Below, one piece after another: positions 8,153-16,963 of a DNA stretch of 56,425 nt. How positions within the stretch are numbered: the first letter of the stretch is position 1; each line of letters opens with the position of its first letter. The stretch comes from Rhizobium giardinii bv. giardinii H152. GTDB taxonomy: Bacteria; Pseudomonadota; Alphaproteobacteria; Rhizobiales; Rhizobiaceae. The translations under genes were made by a program, and so were the position numbers. The stretch lies in NCBI RefSeq assembly GCF_000379605.1, contig NZ_KB902686.1, positions 8,995 to 65,419 of the forward strand, read 5' to 3'. The notes below the pieces were generated by a model. The model was not told where the DNA came from and did not search any database. It was given only the letters and a program-made list of their open reading frames with translations.

Positions 8153-9314
8153 TCTGCCTCAGAGCAGTTCGGAAATTCGCTTCGCAGGCGCAATAGCGGT
8201 CGATCACGGCTTGCGTGTCTATCTTGGCGAGAAAATTCGACAGATATGCGCGCTTGTCCGCGTCCCGGTTCCAGGTCGCCGCCTCTATATAGGGGAAGCC
8301 GATGAACTCCAGCATTTCCCGCATGCGGTCGTCGACCGCGATCATCAGCGCGGGTGTGCCGGCCTGCATACCGATGATGCAGCCGTGGAAACGGCGGCCG
8401 AAGCAGAGATCGCGTGAGGACATCGCGCCGCGCCACTGGTTGGTGTCGAAATAGACCAGCAGCTCGGATTTCCGCTGCCATTTTTCCGAATGCTTGTATT
8501 CGGTCGCGCCAGTGATGCGTCCGCTCGCCCGGTCATAGACAATGTCATTGTCGTCGCCGGTCAGGGCAAGGTTGTAGGCAACCACCTCGTCCTGAACCAC
8601 ATAGCTCGCGACGCTGTCGGGTTTAAGCAACGCATGCGCGTCGACGATCGTATCGGCAACACTGCCGAGATAGCCGCCGAAAGCGATCTTCTGGGCTTCT
8701 GCCAATCCCGGATTGGCAAGCGCGGAAAGTGACCGCTTCATCTCGTTGGGAGCGAAATAGAGCGATGGGCAGCCGGTCGGCTTGACGAACTTCATGCCCT
8801 GTTCCCTGAGAAACTCGGCAGTGAAATAGCCGCGGGTAAGGAAGAAGCTCTCCTTTTTCCTCAAGACCTCAAGGAACTGGAGCGTACCGGCCGGCAGCAG
8901 GTCCTTGAGCCCCTCCTTGCGCTGGATACCAATGCCCATCACCACGACCGGCATCTTCAGCTTGGCGAAGACTTCGGCTTCCAGGTCCGCGGAGTAGCCG
9001 GGCCGCAAGAGGTTGGCGGAGGCAAAAACGCAAAGATCGAACTCGCGGTTGACGCGCTCGTAGAGGTCCTCCGATCCCCGGTTGTTGGCGAGGTGCCAGA
9101 AGGGGAGGTAGGTGACATCATGACCGCGGAGGCTTTCGGCCGCGCCCTCGCCGATCAGGTAGTTGCCGGTATTGGCAATCCGTCTGATCTGGGAAATCAG
9201 GTCCTTCTTGGTGCTGGCTTCGTCAAAATAGGGCCGGTGGACGACAGTCGTGCCCGACACCTGAGCAATCGTTCTCTGCAGATAAGACGGAATTCCCGTT
9301 AGCAAAATACGCAT
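8142..9314 (-). CDS. Polysaccharide pyruvyl transferase family protein (copy 2)
   Basis: The 390-residue protein has the family layout: an N-terminal MRILLTGIPSYLQ Rossmann start, NTGNYLIGEGA near residue 48, VVVMGIGIQRKEG, FFLTRGYFTAEFLREQG, and a C-terminal RRFHGCIIGMQAGTPALMIAVDDRMREML block typical of PF04230. Members add pyruvate ketals from PEP to sugars of exopolysaccharides; galactoglucan is pyruvylated. It is about the same length as the neighbouring gene at 9354-10532 and clearly a paralogue. Some members of the superfamily have other transferase roles, so the donor is inferred. Confidence 0.85.
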   Translation of the reverse strand: MRILLTGIPSYLQRTIAQVSGTTVVHRPYFDEASTKKDLISQIRRIANTGNYLIGEGAAESLRGHDVTYLPFWHLANNRGSEDLYERVNREFDLCVFASANLLRPGYSADLEAEVFAKLKMPVVVMGIGIQRKEGLKDLLPAGTLQFLEVLRKKESFFLTRGYFTAEFLREQGMKFVKPTGCPSLYFAPNEMKRSLSALANPGLAEAQKIAFGGYLGSVADTIVDAHALLKPDSVASYVVQDEVVAYNLALTGDDNDIVYDRASGRITGATEYKHSEKWQRKSELLVYFDTNQWRGAMSSRDLCFGRRFHGCIIGMQAGTPALMIAVDDRMREMLEFIGFPYIEAATWNRDADKRAYLSNFLAKIDTQAVIDRYCACEANFRTALRQIGL

Positions 9315-9353
9315 AACTATCCTCTGAACCGATAAATGGAGGCCTTCGGGCCG

Positions 9354-10532
9354 TTAATTCGCGATGCCAATTTCACGAAGCGTCGTGCGGAAGGCGCGTT
9401 CGCGGTCGGAATACCGGTCGACAAGTTCGGTCGTGTTGAGCTTTGCCAGATGATCGGCCACGAACTCGGCGCGGTTCTCCGCCTTGTCGATCTCGGTGAC
9501 GTCGACGGCGGGCAGGCCGGTGAAGCCGAGCATCTCGCGCATGCGGTCGTCCACGGCCACCATGAGGCTCGGCACGGCCGCCTGCATGGCAATGATCGAT
9601 CCGTGGAAACGTCGGCCGAGATTGAAGTCCATCGACGAAGCCCAGGCGCGCCACTGGTTGGTGTCGAAGAAGGTGCGAACCTCAAACCGCTGCTTCTCCC
9701 GCTCCGTGCCGGGATAGGCAACATCGCCGATCATCAGGCCCGATGCGGAATCATAAACGCGCCCCTCATCTTGGGGCTCCACCTTCATGTCGAAGTGGAG
9801 GAACTCGTCCTGCACCACGTATTGCGGCACAGTGTCCTGCGGGGCAAGCGCATTCGCGTCAAGGATCGCATCCTGGTTGCCGCCGAGGTAGCCTGAAAAG
9901 ATCGTCCGCGCCTTGCCGATCTTCACGCTCGACAGCCTCTTCATGGACCGACGCATGTTGTCCGGCATGAAATAGACCGAAGGGCAACCGGTCGGGCGCA
10001 CGAAGGAGAAGCCCTGGTCCTTCAGGAAGCCGGCCGACTCGTAGCCGCGCGTCAGGAAGTAGTGCTCACGCTCTTTCAAGACGGCCAGGAGCCGCTTGGT
10101 TCCCTCCGGAAGATTGTTCTCCAAGTCCCTGCGGTTTTGCAGGCCGATGCCCAGCATGACGATGGGCATGTTGAGTCGGCTCAGGACCTCCGCCTCGGCA
10201 TCTGCGGAAAGCCCCTTGCGCAAGAGGTTGGCGCAGGTGAAGACGCAGATGTCGAAGTTGGCGTTGAACTCATCGAACCCGCTGCCGCTTTTGCTCAAAT
10301 TGTAGAGATGCCAGAAGGGAACCTGCTTCGCATGCGGCGCGAGCGCACGCAGGGCACCCTCACCGATAAGGTAGTTCCCTGTATTGCTGATGTTGCGCAG
10401 CTCCTGCAGAAACTCCTCTTTCGTTTCCGGCTGCTTCTGCCGCTCCGCATAGGAGACGGACAAGCCCTGGGCGCCATTGGCAAGGCGCGTGTAGTGACCA
10501 GGAATACCCGTCACGAGAATTCGTGGACGCAT
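9354..10532 (-). CDS. Polysaccharide pyruvyl transferase family protein (copy 1)
   Basis: This 392-residue protein is a paralogue of its downstream neighbour: ILVTGIPGHY at the start, NTGNYLIGEGALRAL, VMLGIGLQNRRDLE, FLTRGYESAGFLKDQG, SVYFMPDN and GRRFHGSIIAMQAAVPSLMVAVDDRMREML. These are the conserved blocks of the pyruvyl transferase family. Two adjacent copies suggest two different acceptor sugars or a heteromeric enzyme. It lies 38 bp downstream of the GT2-GT4 gene in the same leftward operon, at a place corresponding to the pyruvyltransferase-type genes of the S. meliloti expA operon as I remember it. Confidence 0.85.
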   Translation of the reverse strand: MRPRILVTGIPGHYTRLANGAQGLSVSYAERQKQPETKEEFLQELRNISNTGNYLIGEGALRALAPHAKQVPFWHLYNLSKSGSGFDEFNANFDICVFTCANLLRKGLSADAEAEVLSRLNMPIVMLGIGLQNRRDLENNLPEGTKRLLAVLKEREHYFLTRGYESAGFLKDQGFSFVRPTGCPSVYFMPDNMRRSMKRLSSVKIGKARTIFSGYLGGNQDAILDANALAPQDTVPQYVVQDEFLHFDMKVEPQDEGRVYDSASGLMIGDVAYPGTEREKQRFEVRTFFDTNQWRAWASSMDFNLGRRFHGSIIAMQAAVPSLMVAVDDRMREMLGFTGLPAVDVTEIDKAENRAEFVADHLAKLNTTELVDRYSDRERAFRTTLREIGIAN

Positions 10533-10570
10533 TCGACTAACCTTTCTGTTTCAGAGAAGCGGGCCGGCAA

Positions 10571-13249
10571 TCAGCCGATCGCCGCGACCACGGGATTTGC
10601 CGCCGCCTGCTCGCGAAAGACCGCGGCGCGGGACAGTGACGAATTTTTCACGGACCGATCGCTCCATGAGATGAACTCCGAGAAGGAGGAAGCCCATGAC
10701 CGGCGTGCGGCGGTCCTGATGCAGCCCTCCATCAGCGGAGCGAGCCTTTCGCGATTGTGCGCAACATCTTCGATGATACGCGCCATTTCCCTCACGACCT
10801 GAGGATCGGAAGCCGCGTTGATGAGTATACCGTCCTCGCCGCTGGAAATGAGCTCGTCTACGGCGCCGACCGCCGTCGCGATGGGGACGCAGCCAAGCTG
10901 CTGCGCCTCGGCGATCATCAACGGCGCGCCCTCCCAGCGCGAGGGCATGACGAGAACGTCGGCCCATCCCAGGGCCTTGATCAGATCCTTGCTGGCGAAG
11001 ACGGGCGGGCGCACGTCGACGCCCAGGTCCTTCAGTCGTTCGCTCCAGGAGACGCTGGAATCCGCGAGGATTTCCCCTCCTACGACCCGGGCGTCGAAGG
11101 GGACGTTGGAGGCCCGCAGTTCCGCGAGCGCCGCCGCCAGCCGATCGATCCCCTTCTGCTGATCGAGCCGTCCCATGTAAAGAAGCCTCAATCGGTCGTC
11201 CTTGCGCTCGATCCGTCTGACCGCCAGAACCTCCGAAAGGACCTTGGGTGGCACGGAGAAGCTCGCGCCATTCGCAACGGCGAAGACTTTCTCGTGCGGG
11301 ACACCGTAGCTGTGCAGATAGATCTTGAGCTGTTCGGAGCAGGTCAGGAAGGCATCGTAACAATGCTCGTGGGCAATCGCTGCGAAGGGTTGGCCGGCGG
11401 GCCTCTTGAAAGCCGTGTTATCGACAACATGAAGATAGCAGGCGGTACGCGTGCCTTCGGAGCGCAGTCGCGCAATGAGGGGATGGGCGGCCATGACGTG
11501 GTTGTTGATGACCAGGTCGAATCCGGAAAGCTGTCCCTTCAGCGCCTCCCAGTCGACAGAATGCCCCTCGGCAATAAAGTCCTGCCCCAGGAAGGAACCC
11601 GACCCTCCCCAGGCCGGAACTCCCTGGTCCCAGAAGTGAATGTAGTCGAAGCTAGAATCGAATTCATCGATCACGTCCATCCGGGACGTGCCGAGCACGA
11701 AAAGATGGGTTTCGTAACCCGCAGCCTTCAATTCTCGGGCGGCCGCATAGACGACTTTCTCGGCCCCACCAAACGAGGCGTTCGGCACGAGCAGCGCTAC
11801 GGTCCGTTTGCCTTCGCTGTGCCCGAGCGGCAGGACCGGTGATCCCCCGACCTCCTTGCGCAGCGCCTTGTGCAGTTCGGTGTAGGGCACGAGCCGTGCC
11901 GGACGCCAGGTCCACCGCCTGCCCGCCGTGTCGCGCAGGGGACTGGTGGCAATCGCGTTGACACAATTGATCATGACTTGCTGAGGCGTGATGAGAGAGC
12001 GGCGCGGAAGGCTCCTTGGAAAAGGGAAGCGCACCTTCAGAACGGTCAATGTCGGCCATACCTGCTGGCTGCCGATCGAAGCAAACCAGTCCACCGCATT
12101 GTTCTGGACCACGTCCTGGACGAGCCGGGTCGAAAGGAAAATGAGGTCCGTAGGGCCGATTTTTTGTCCGCCCGCCCCATGAGCGATTGGCTCGATCTTG
12201 CGCTGCGCGGCATCGTTGGCGAGTTGGACGAAGACGACGTTGCTGTTCTCGCTCAGGCGCTCAAGGTGGGCAAGAACGTTCGGCAGCATGCGCGAACGCC
12301 GGAGCAGGTCGAGCGCCGCACCGCTTCCTGCGATTAGGAACGGCGGGAAATGCTCATTGTCGGGCTCGCCGATGTTCGCCCAGAACGCCGGGATAATGTC
12401 GTCGAGGCGAAGCATCATCGGCAGCTTGGTTGGATCGGTGAAAAAGGAGATCGCCGTATCTTCCGTTCGCGCAAACAGGTAGCGCGGGCACTCCTCATGC
12501 TCGAAATCAACCAGCATCGGGCGCTGGAACAGCGGCATGTGGCGCTTGCGCAGGAAGCTCACCGACGTGGCGCGGTCTCGGTTCGCCTCCTTGAAGCGGC
12601 TCTCCGCCCTCAGCCTGTATTCGAAGACGGTGTCGTGGCATGGCGTGCCGACGAAACCATGCTCGATGCAGGACAGCCAGAACTCCCAATCCTCGAAGCC
12701 GTTCTGCCTGTCGTCGTTGAAACGGACGCCTTCCTGAAAAACATCGATCGAGATCATCGATCCCGTGTCGCAGATATTGTCGGTGATGCAGTGGGCCAGC
12801 CGCGAATAGCGGTTGCCGTAGTGGGCGCGCCAGCTTACCGAAAATGTATCGATATTGGTGTAGACCCAACCGCAACCACTGAAGAGGAGTTGCCGGTAAA
12901 GCGTCGCGATCGTGCCGGGAAGGACACGATTGTCGGCATCGAGGAAATAGACGGCCTTCGTCTCGGGAAAGCGCTCAAGGACGAATTCGATGGCTCGATT
13001 GCGTGCGCCGCCCGGCCCCGCATTCTGGCCGAACACGACATGGACGGAAGGATGGGCCGCGGCATAGAGCAACAGTTGATCGAACGTCTCGTGCCGTGGA
13101 TCGCCGTCGACCGAGATGACAATGACGACGCGGCAGCCACTATAATTCGAGGCAAGTACGGACTCAATCGCCTCCAGGGCGAGTGCCGCATGACCGTAGA
13201 GGGGCATGGCCACTGCGACCAGGTCCGCGAGCTCCCGGTTACCGGACAT
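10571..13249 (-). CDS. Two-domain glycosyltransferase (GT2-GT4 fusion)
   Basis: This 892-residue protein carries two transferase domains. Residues ~8-240 form a GT2 fold: VAMPLYGHAALALEAIESVLAS, GPGGARNRAIEF and the DXD-like YFLDADNRVLPG, with FNDDRQNGFEDWEFWL later. Residues ~470-870 form a GT4 (GT-B) domain: VALLVPNASFGGAEKVVYAAARELKAAGYETHLFVLG, a RLLYMGRLDQQKGIDRL donor-site block and MPSRWEGAPLMIAEAQQLGC. No membrane segment is evident, so it probably works at the cytoplasmic face and may add two successive sugars, which would suit an alternating disaccharide polymer. Its start overlaps the upstream gene by 11 bp. It matches the position of the large expA23/wgaB-type transferase. Confidence 0.88.
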   Translation of the reverse strand: MSGNRELADLVAVAMPLYGHAALALEAIESVLASNYSGCRVVIVISVDGDPRHETFDQLLLYAAAHPSVHVVFGQNAGPGGARNRAIEFVLERFPETKAVYFLDADNRVLPGTIATLYRQLLFSGCGWVYTNIDTFSVSWRAHYGNRYSRLAHCITDNICDTGSMISIDVFQEGVRFNDDRQNGFEDWEFWLSCIEHGFVGTPCHDTVFEYRLRAESRFKEANRDRATSVSFLRKRHMPLFQRPMLVDFEHEECPRYLFARTEDTAISFFTDPTKLPMMLRLDDIIPAFWANIGEPDNEHFPPFLIAGSGAALDLLRRSRMLPNVLAHLERLSENSNVVFVQLANDAAQRKIEPIAHGAGGQKIGPTDLIFLSTRLVQDVVQNNAVDWFASIGSQQVWPTLTVLKVRFPFPRSLPRRSLITPQQVMINCVNAIATSPLRDTAGRRWTWRPARLVPYTELHKALRKEVGGSPVLPLGHSEGKRTVALLVPNASFGGAEKVVYAAARELKAAGYETHLFVLGTSRMDVIDEFDSSFDYIHFWDQGVPAWGGSGSFLGQDFIAEGHSVDWEALKGQLSGFDLVINNHVMAAHPLIARLRSEGTRTACYLHVVDNTAFKRPAGQPFAAIAHEHCYDAFLTCSEQLKIYLHSYGVPHEKVFAVANGASFSVPPKVLSEVLAVRRIERKDDRLRLLYMGRLDQQKGIDRLAAALAELRASNVPFDARVVGGEILADSSVSWSERLKDLGVDVRPPVFASKDLIKALGWADVLVMPSRWEGAPLMIAEAQQLGCVPIATAVGAVDELISSGEDGILINAASDPQVVREMARIIEDVAHNRERLAPLMEGCIRTAARRSWASSFSEFISWSDRSVKNSSLSRAAVFREQAAANPVVAAIG

Positions 13250-14720
13250 CGGCCGCCTCCGTCGATTGCTTGACCAGCCTGAAGCCGGACACCTTGAGCC
13301 AGGAGAAATCGACCGAATCCGTGACTGCGCGGCTGAGGATCATCAGATCCATCGGGCCGCGCACAGGCTCGTCCAGCTGGATGTTGATGTTGACGACCTG
13401 ATTGGCGGTGACTTCGCGCCACCCGCTGAAGAATGCCGATGGCTTGGCCGTGCCCTTTCGCGCAAGCTCGGCCACTTCGGAACGCGCATTCGAATTCGCC
13501 GGGGCGAGCAGGAAGCTGACCGCCGCGGGCTCACCTTTCGGATGATCGATAACGGCACTTGCCGAGAAGGATATCGTTCCGGGCTCGACAGCGCGACTGA
13601 CCGCGCCCGCCGATATACCGCTCGACAACGGATGGCAGACGATGGCGTGCTCATGCTCAAGGAAGCGCACCGTCTGGAATTCCGGGACGATGGGCGTGAT
13701 CGAAACGTCCGCGATCTGGCTCAACGTGTCGACCGCCAGGCGATAGTCGATGATGTACTGACCCTCGAGCAGGCTACTCGGCGCGATCATGTTGGGTGCA
13801 CTGGCGGGCTTCACCCCGGGCAGTCCCGTGAACACTTTGAACGCCAGCGGGCGCAGGTCGAGATCCGGATGCGGAAGTTCCGACCGCGCCGAATAGCGCT
13901 CGCCGGCAATCGGATAGCCAAGCGAAAGGCCGACGGTCTCGGGTCCGGTCGCGGATATCCGCAGCCGAAGTGTCCGTGCCGCGCCGCCGCAGGCTCGCGG
14001 CAAGGAGAAGAAGTTCCAATTAGGGACGAGTTGCGCGTAGGGCACGATCCACTCGGCCACGCCCTCCCCGCTTTCAAGATACCTCAGCGCAACGACGAGC
14101 TCTCCACTGGCTTTCGGTACGGAATGCAGGTGAAGCGCGAGCCCGGCCACGCCGAGGCTGGACACCGGCAGCAGTTGCTCGACAAAAGCGTTGGCGAGCA
14201 GCTGGCCGATCCCTTCATCCTTTGGGTCGGCATAGGGATCGTGGGAAAATACCTCTGAAACCGGCTCCCAGCTTCGCGCCTGGAACGCGTCTTCGAGAGC
14301 CCGGTAATTTTCCAGCAGCGTCTCGCGTTCCCGCCGCAGAATTGACAGCTCCGAGGTGATCGATGTGCTGTATCGGGCGAGCCGGCCGACGCCGCCCTCG
14401 GCCAGCGTTCGCAGAAGCGCAAGACTGTCTGACTTGTTGGCGGGATCAAGCCGCTGGAGGGGAACTGCGGGCACAGTACCCAGCGACCCCAGCAGCGCCA
14501 GGCGCTCTTGCAGATCCACCTCGCCCTCGTCGGAAAAGGCGACGGCGATTAACGGAAAGGCGTTCTGCAAGGTCGCCTGAGGGCGCCCATCCATTTCGAG
14601 ATAGGTGACCAGATGCTCTATATCGCTTCCCTCGAAGCACGACCGGTCCCGGTCCGAAGCCGCCACCAGTTTTCTTGCCGCTATTCGCCGCCCTGTGCCG
14701 GAAGATATCGAATCTTGCAC
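13239..14720 (-). CDS. Exopolysaccharide operon protein of unknown function (first gene of leftward operon)
   Basis: About 493 residues without a signal peptide, membrane segment or known catalytic motif. A helical, possibly coiled stretch (SELSILRRERETLLENYRALEDAF) lies near residues 125-150, followed by two beta-rich halves. From memory it resembles proteins listed as DUF6212, which I cannot verify. Position corresponds to expA1/wgaA of the S. meliloti galactoglucan cluster. The frame is open to a TTG at 14750, but the GTG at 14720 has an AGAGG ribosome binding site 6 nt upstream and is preferred. A regulator-type palindrome lies about 160 bp upstream. Confidence 0.7.
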   Translation of the reverse strand: MQDSISSGTGRRIAARKLVAASDRDRSCFEGSDIEHLVTYLEMDGRPQATLQNAFPLIAVAFSDEGEVDLQERLALLGSLGTVPAVPLQRLDPANKSDSLALLRTLAEGGVGRLARYSTSITSELSILRRERETLLENYRALEDAFQARSWEPVSEVFSHDPYADPKDEGIGQLLANAFVEQLLPVSSLGVAGLALHLHSVPKASGELVVALRYLESGEGVAEWIVPYAQLVPNWNFFSLPRACGGAARTLRLRISATGPETVGLSLGYPIAGERYSARSELPHPDLDLRPLAFKVFTGLPGVKPASAPNMIAPSSLLEGQYIIDYRLAVDTLSQIADVSITPIVPEFQTVRFLEHEHAIVCHPLSSGISAGAVSRAVEPGTISFSASAVIDHPKGEPAAVSFLLAPANSNARSEVAELARKGTAKPSAFFSGWREVTANQVVNINIQLDEPVRGPMDLMILSRAVTDSVDFSWLKVSGFRLVKQSTEAADVR

Positions 14721-14879
14721 GCATCGCCTCTGAAGAACTATTCCGATCAAAAATCAACGACGCTGGATATTTGGCTGTTTGTTCAAATATTCCGGCATCA
14801 CCCCAGGAGAATGTAACAACTATTTTTGCAACGCACAATGATAAAAATCAAAGCAAAACAAGCAATATATTTCATATCT

Positions 14880-14896
14880 ACTTTAAAAATCGAAGT
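14880..14896. promoter_or_regulatory. Candidate MarR-protein operator upstream of the wga-like operon
   Basis: ACTTTAAAAATCGAAGT agrees at 14 of 17 positions with the palindrome ACTTCAAAAGTTGAAGT in the wggR/wgdA intergenic region, and both are followed by AAT. It lies in an AT-rich 150-bp promoter region between the GT4 gene and the leftward operon. Binding by the cluster's MarR-type protein is inferred. Confidence 0.55.
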
Positions 14897-14905
14897 AATA
14901 ATCTA

Positions 14906-16150
14906 TCATTTTACCACCCTGTCGCGGATAAGCGATTTCTCACTCATTCTTTCAAGGATATCTTGTTGGCGATCGAGGCAGTCCCTCAGTCGGAAGCGAC
15001 GCTCGACTGTCCGGCGCGCCGCGGCGCGCATCCCGATATGTTGCTCCGGGCTCTTCAGGGCACCGAGAATGGCTTCGGCGAGTGCGTCCGCGTCGAAGAA
15101 TGGCACCAACAGGCCGTTCCGGCCGGTGCGGATAACCTCCCGCACAGGCGCGGTATCTGATCCAATGACCAGGGCGCCGCACGCCATTGCCTCCAACACC
15201 GACCAAGACAAAACGAACGGATAGGTCAGGTAGAGGTGCGCGGCCGAGATCTGGAAAAGCTGCCGCAAAACTGAATGCGGCACCACACCGGGAAAGAGGA
15301 TATTTTCCCGCGGTATGTCCAGAGATTCCAAGAGGTGGTCCTTCCACGCCCCGCCGCCGGGCGGCGGCACACCATAGCTGGTGCCATCTCCGCCGACAAA
15401 GACGAACAGCGCATCGGGACGTTGCCGCACAACCTTCGCGGCAGCCTCCAACACCTGCGGGAATCCGCGATACGGCTCAAGGTCGCGCGCGACAAAGGTG
15501 ACGATTGGAGAACCACCAGCCCTGAGCACACGTCCGTCCGAAAGCCTGACCGACGTTGTCGGGTCCGGTCGAAATCGCGCTGTATCGATGCCCTCGTGGC
15601 ATACCGAAATGCGCCCCTGGGCGTCGGCGGGGTACAGACTTCTCTGCCAATGGGTGGGGCTGATGCCGGCCTCAATGGCCTCAAGGGACAAGAGCTGCGC
15701 GACGTTACGCAGCCGCAGCCTCTTGCGCGTCTCCAGATCGGGTTGATCGTCGGGGGCGAACCCTATGTCCGCCCCTTCCGGCCGGTAGAAGAACTCGCAA
15801 TATCCCAATGCAGGCACCCGCGGCAGTACGTCCTTCAAGAACATCATGCTGCCCCAGCCGATATGGCCGACGACAATGTCGGGCACCAGCCCCTGCCGCA
15901 CCATCGCATCTAGCGTTTCGGCGACGCGATGGCCGATACGCGCGTGATGATCGGGAGTCCCCATGTGCCGGGCCATGTGTGGATTTGCGCGCGGGCCCGA
16001 TTCCGCTCGATGTCGAACGACGCGAACGGCCGGGATCTTCTGATCTATGGTTTCGGTGATGAGGCTTACCTCATTTCCCGCCTGCGCGAGCTGGGCGGCC
16101 AAGGCCGCGAATTGGCCGAAGCCCCGCCGATGTACAAACGCCACGTGCAT
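14906..16150 (-). CDS. Glycosyltransferase family 4 (wgcA/expC position)
   Basis: The 414-residue protein is a GT-B enzyme of family GT4. The N-terminal acceptor domain begins MHVAFVHRRGFGQFAALAAQLAQAG; the C-terminal donor domain contains ISVCHEGIDTARF, IVTFVARDLEPYRGFPQVLEAA, FVFVGGDGTSYG and SWSVLEAMACGALVIGSDTAPVREV. It is probably cytoplasmic and transfers a sugar in repeat-unit assembly. It follows the MarR gene by 44 bp on the same strand and may be cotranscribed. Between the regulator and the wga-like operon, S. meliloti has the single glycosyltransferase gene expC (wgcA), so this is likely its counterpart. Confidence 0.87.
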   Translation of the reverse strand: MHVAFVHRRGFGQFAALAAQLAQAGNEVSLITETIDQKIPAVRVVRHRAESGPRANPHMARHMGTPDHHARIGHRVAETLDAMVRQGLVPDIVVGHIGWGSMMFLKDVLPRVPALGYCEFFYRPEGADIGFAPDDQPDLETRKRLRLRNVAQLLSLEAIEAGISPTHWQRSLYPADAQGRISVCHEGIDTARFRPDPTTSVRLSDGRVLRAGGSPIVTFVARDLEPYRGFPQVLEAAAKVVRQRPDALFVFVGGDGTSYGVPPPGGGAWKDHLLESLDIPRENILFPGVVPHSVLRQLFQISAAHLYLTYPFVLSWSVLEAMACGALVIGSDTAPVREVIRTGRNGLLVPFFDADALAEAILGALKSPEQHIGMRAAARRTVERRFRLRDCLDRQQDILERMSEKSLIRDRVVK

Positions 16151-16194
16151 CGCGCCTAGTCCGTCATTGCCGGGCCCACGGCATCGCTCACCAC

Positions 16195-16779
16195 TTAGAC
16201 GCCGTACCGTGAAGCCGTGCCCCAGGCCAGTTCGAGCTGGTGCAGTGTCTGGAAAGCCGTCTCAAGCATCCGCTGGTCCTGGTCGCCACGGTTTACCGCG
16301 CGCTCATACGTCATGGCCGCGTCGCGGAGACTTGCCCTCAGTTGCCGCCCCTTTTCTGTCAACTTGATGCGTGCGGACCGCTTGTCGCGCTGGGAGGCAA
16401 CGCGATCAATGTAGTCGCCGTCGGCAAGCTGCTTCAGATAGTAGGAAACATTGGAACCAACATAATGCCCGCGATCCAGAAGTTCGGCGACCGAGAGCTC
16501 CGAGTCGCCGATTGCCAGCAGAATCATCGCCTGTGCCGGCCCGACGTCATCGACACGAAGCTTCGTCAGTTCCGCCCGAATGAGGCCCGAAAACCGTCGG
16601 CTTGCCCGCTCCATGAGGCGAGCAAGCTCGAAATATGTAATCTGCCGGAGATCACCAAACTCGGCATCCTGAGGATACCCGGGGTCCGCTTGTGCTGCCT
16701 GCCCCTTATTTCGAGTTCCCAGATCATCATTCAGATTGGACAGAATGAGCACATTATCTTCTTTCACTTCACGCTCCAT
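16195..16779 (-). CDS. wggR: MarR-type transcriptional regulator of exopolysaccharide genes (WggR/ExpG-like)
   Basis: This 194-residue protein has a winged helix-turn-helix of the MarR type: AQAMILLAIGDSELSVAELLDRGHYVGSNVSYYLKQLADGDYI, with the wing SQRDKRSARIKLTEKG. In S. meliloti the MarR protein ExpG (WggR) activates exopolysaccharide II genes and lies, as here, between expC and expD. The ATG at 16779 is preferred; a TTG at 16797 would place the start inside the upstream palindrome. The gene is divergent from the secretion transporter, and the intergenic region contains three half-sites, so it probably controls both itself and the wgd side. Confidence 0.88.
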   Translation of the reverse strand: MEREVKEDNVLILSNLNDDLGTRNKGQAAQADPGYPQDAEFGDLRQITYFELARLMERASRRFSGLIRAELTKLRVDDVGPAQAMILLAIGDSELSVAELLDRGHYVGSNVSYYLKQLADGDYIDRVASQRDKRSARIKLTEKGRQLRASLRDAAMTYERAVNRGDQDQRMLETAFQTLHQLELAWGTASRYGV

Positions 16780-16790
16780 TTCGGAAAAAT

Positions 16791-16816
16791 ACTTCAAAAG
16801 TTGAAGTAATCTTCAA
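16791..16816. promoter_or_regulatory. Triple half-site operator between wggR-like and wgdA-like genes
   Basis: ACTTCAA (16791-16797), TTGAAGT (16801-16807) and CTTCAA (16811-16816) alternate in orientation about 10 bp apart, that is one helical turn. The first two form a perfect palindrome with 7-bp arms and a 3-bp centre; the last two form TTGAAG-TAAT-CTTCAA. The site sits 12 bp upstream of the regulator's ATG and about 150 bp upstream of the transporter gene. MarR dimers bind such palindromes; the specific assignment is inference. Confidence 0.65.
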
Positions 16817-16963
16817 ATATCCCCATCACGCCGGATTACCCCGAGCTTGCGCAAGCCCTCCCTTCTGTGCCAGATTGGCAGAAGCAATACTACACTTCCG
16901 ACCAGTTATAACCGCTTCTGCCCTCCAGAAGATGGCTCTAACGTTAACTCAAGGCAAATTGCC

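Noticed and set aside
16847..16963. TTG start giving the secretion ABC transporter a 39-residue extension
   Set aside because: The extension has no homology-like character, overlaps the regulatory region and is not needed for the PrtD-type length; ATG 16964 fits.
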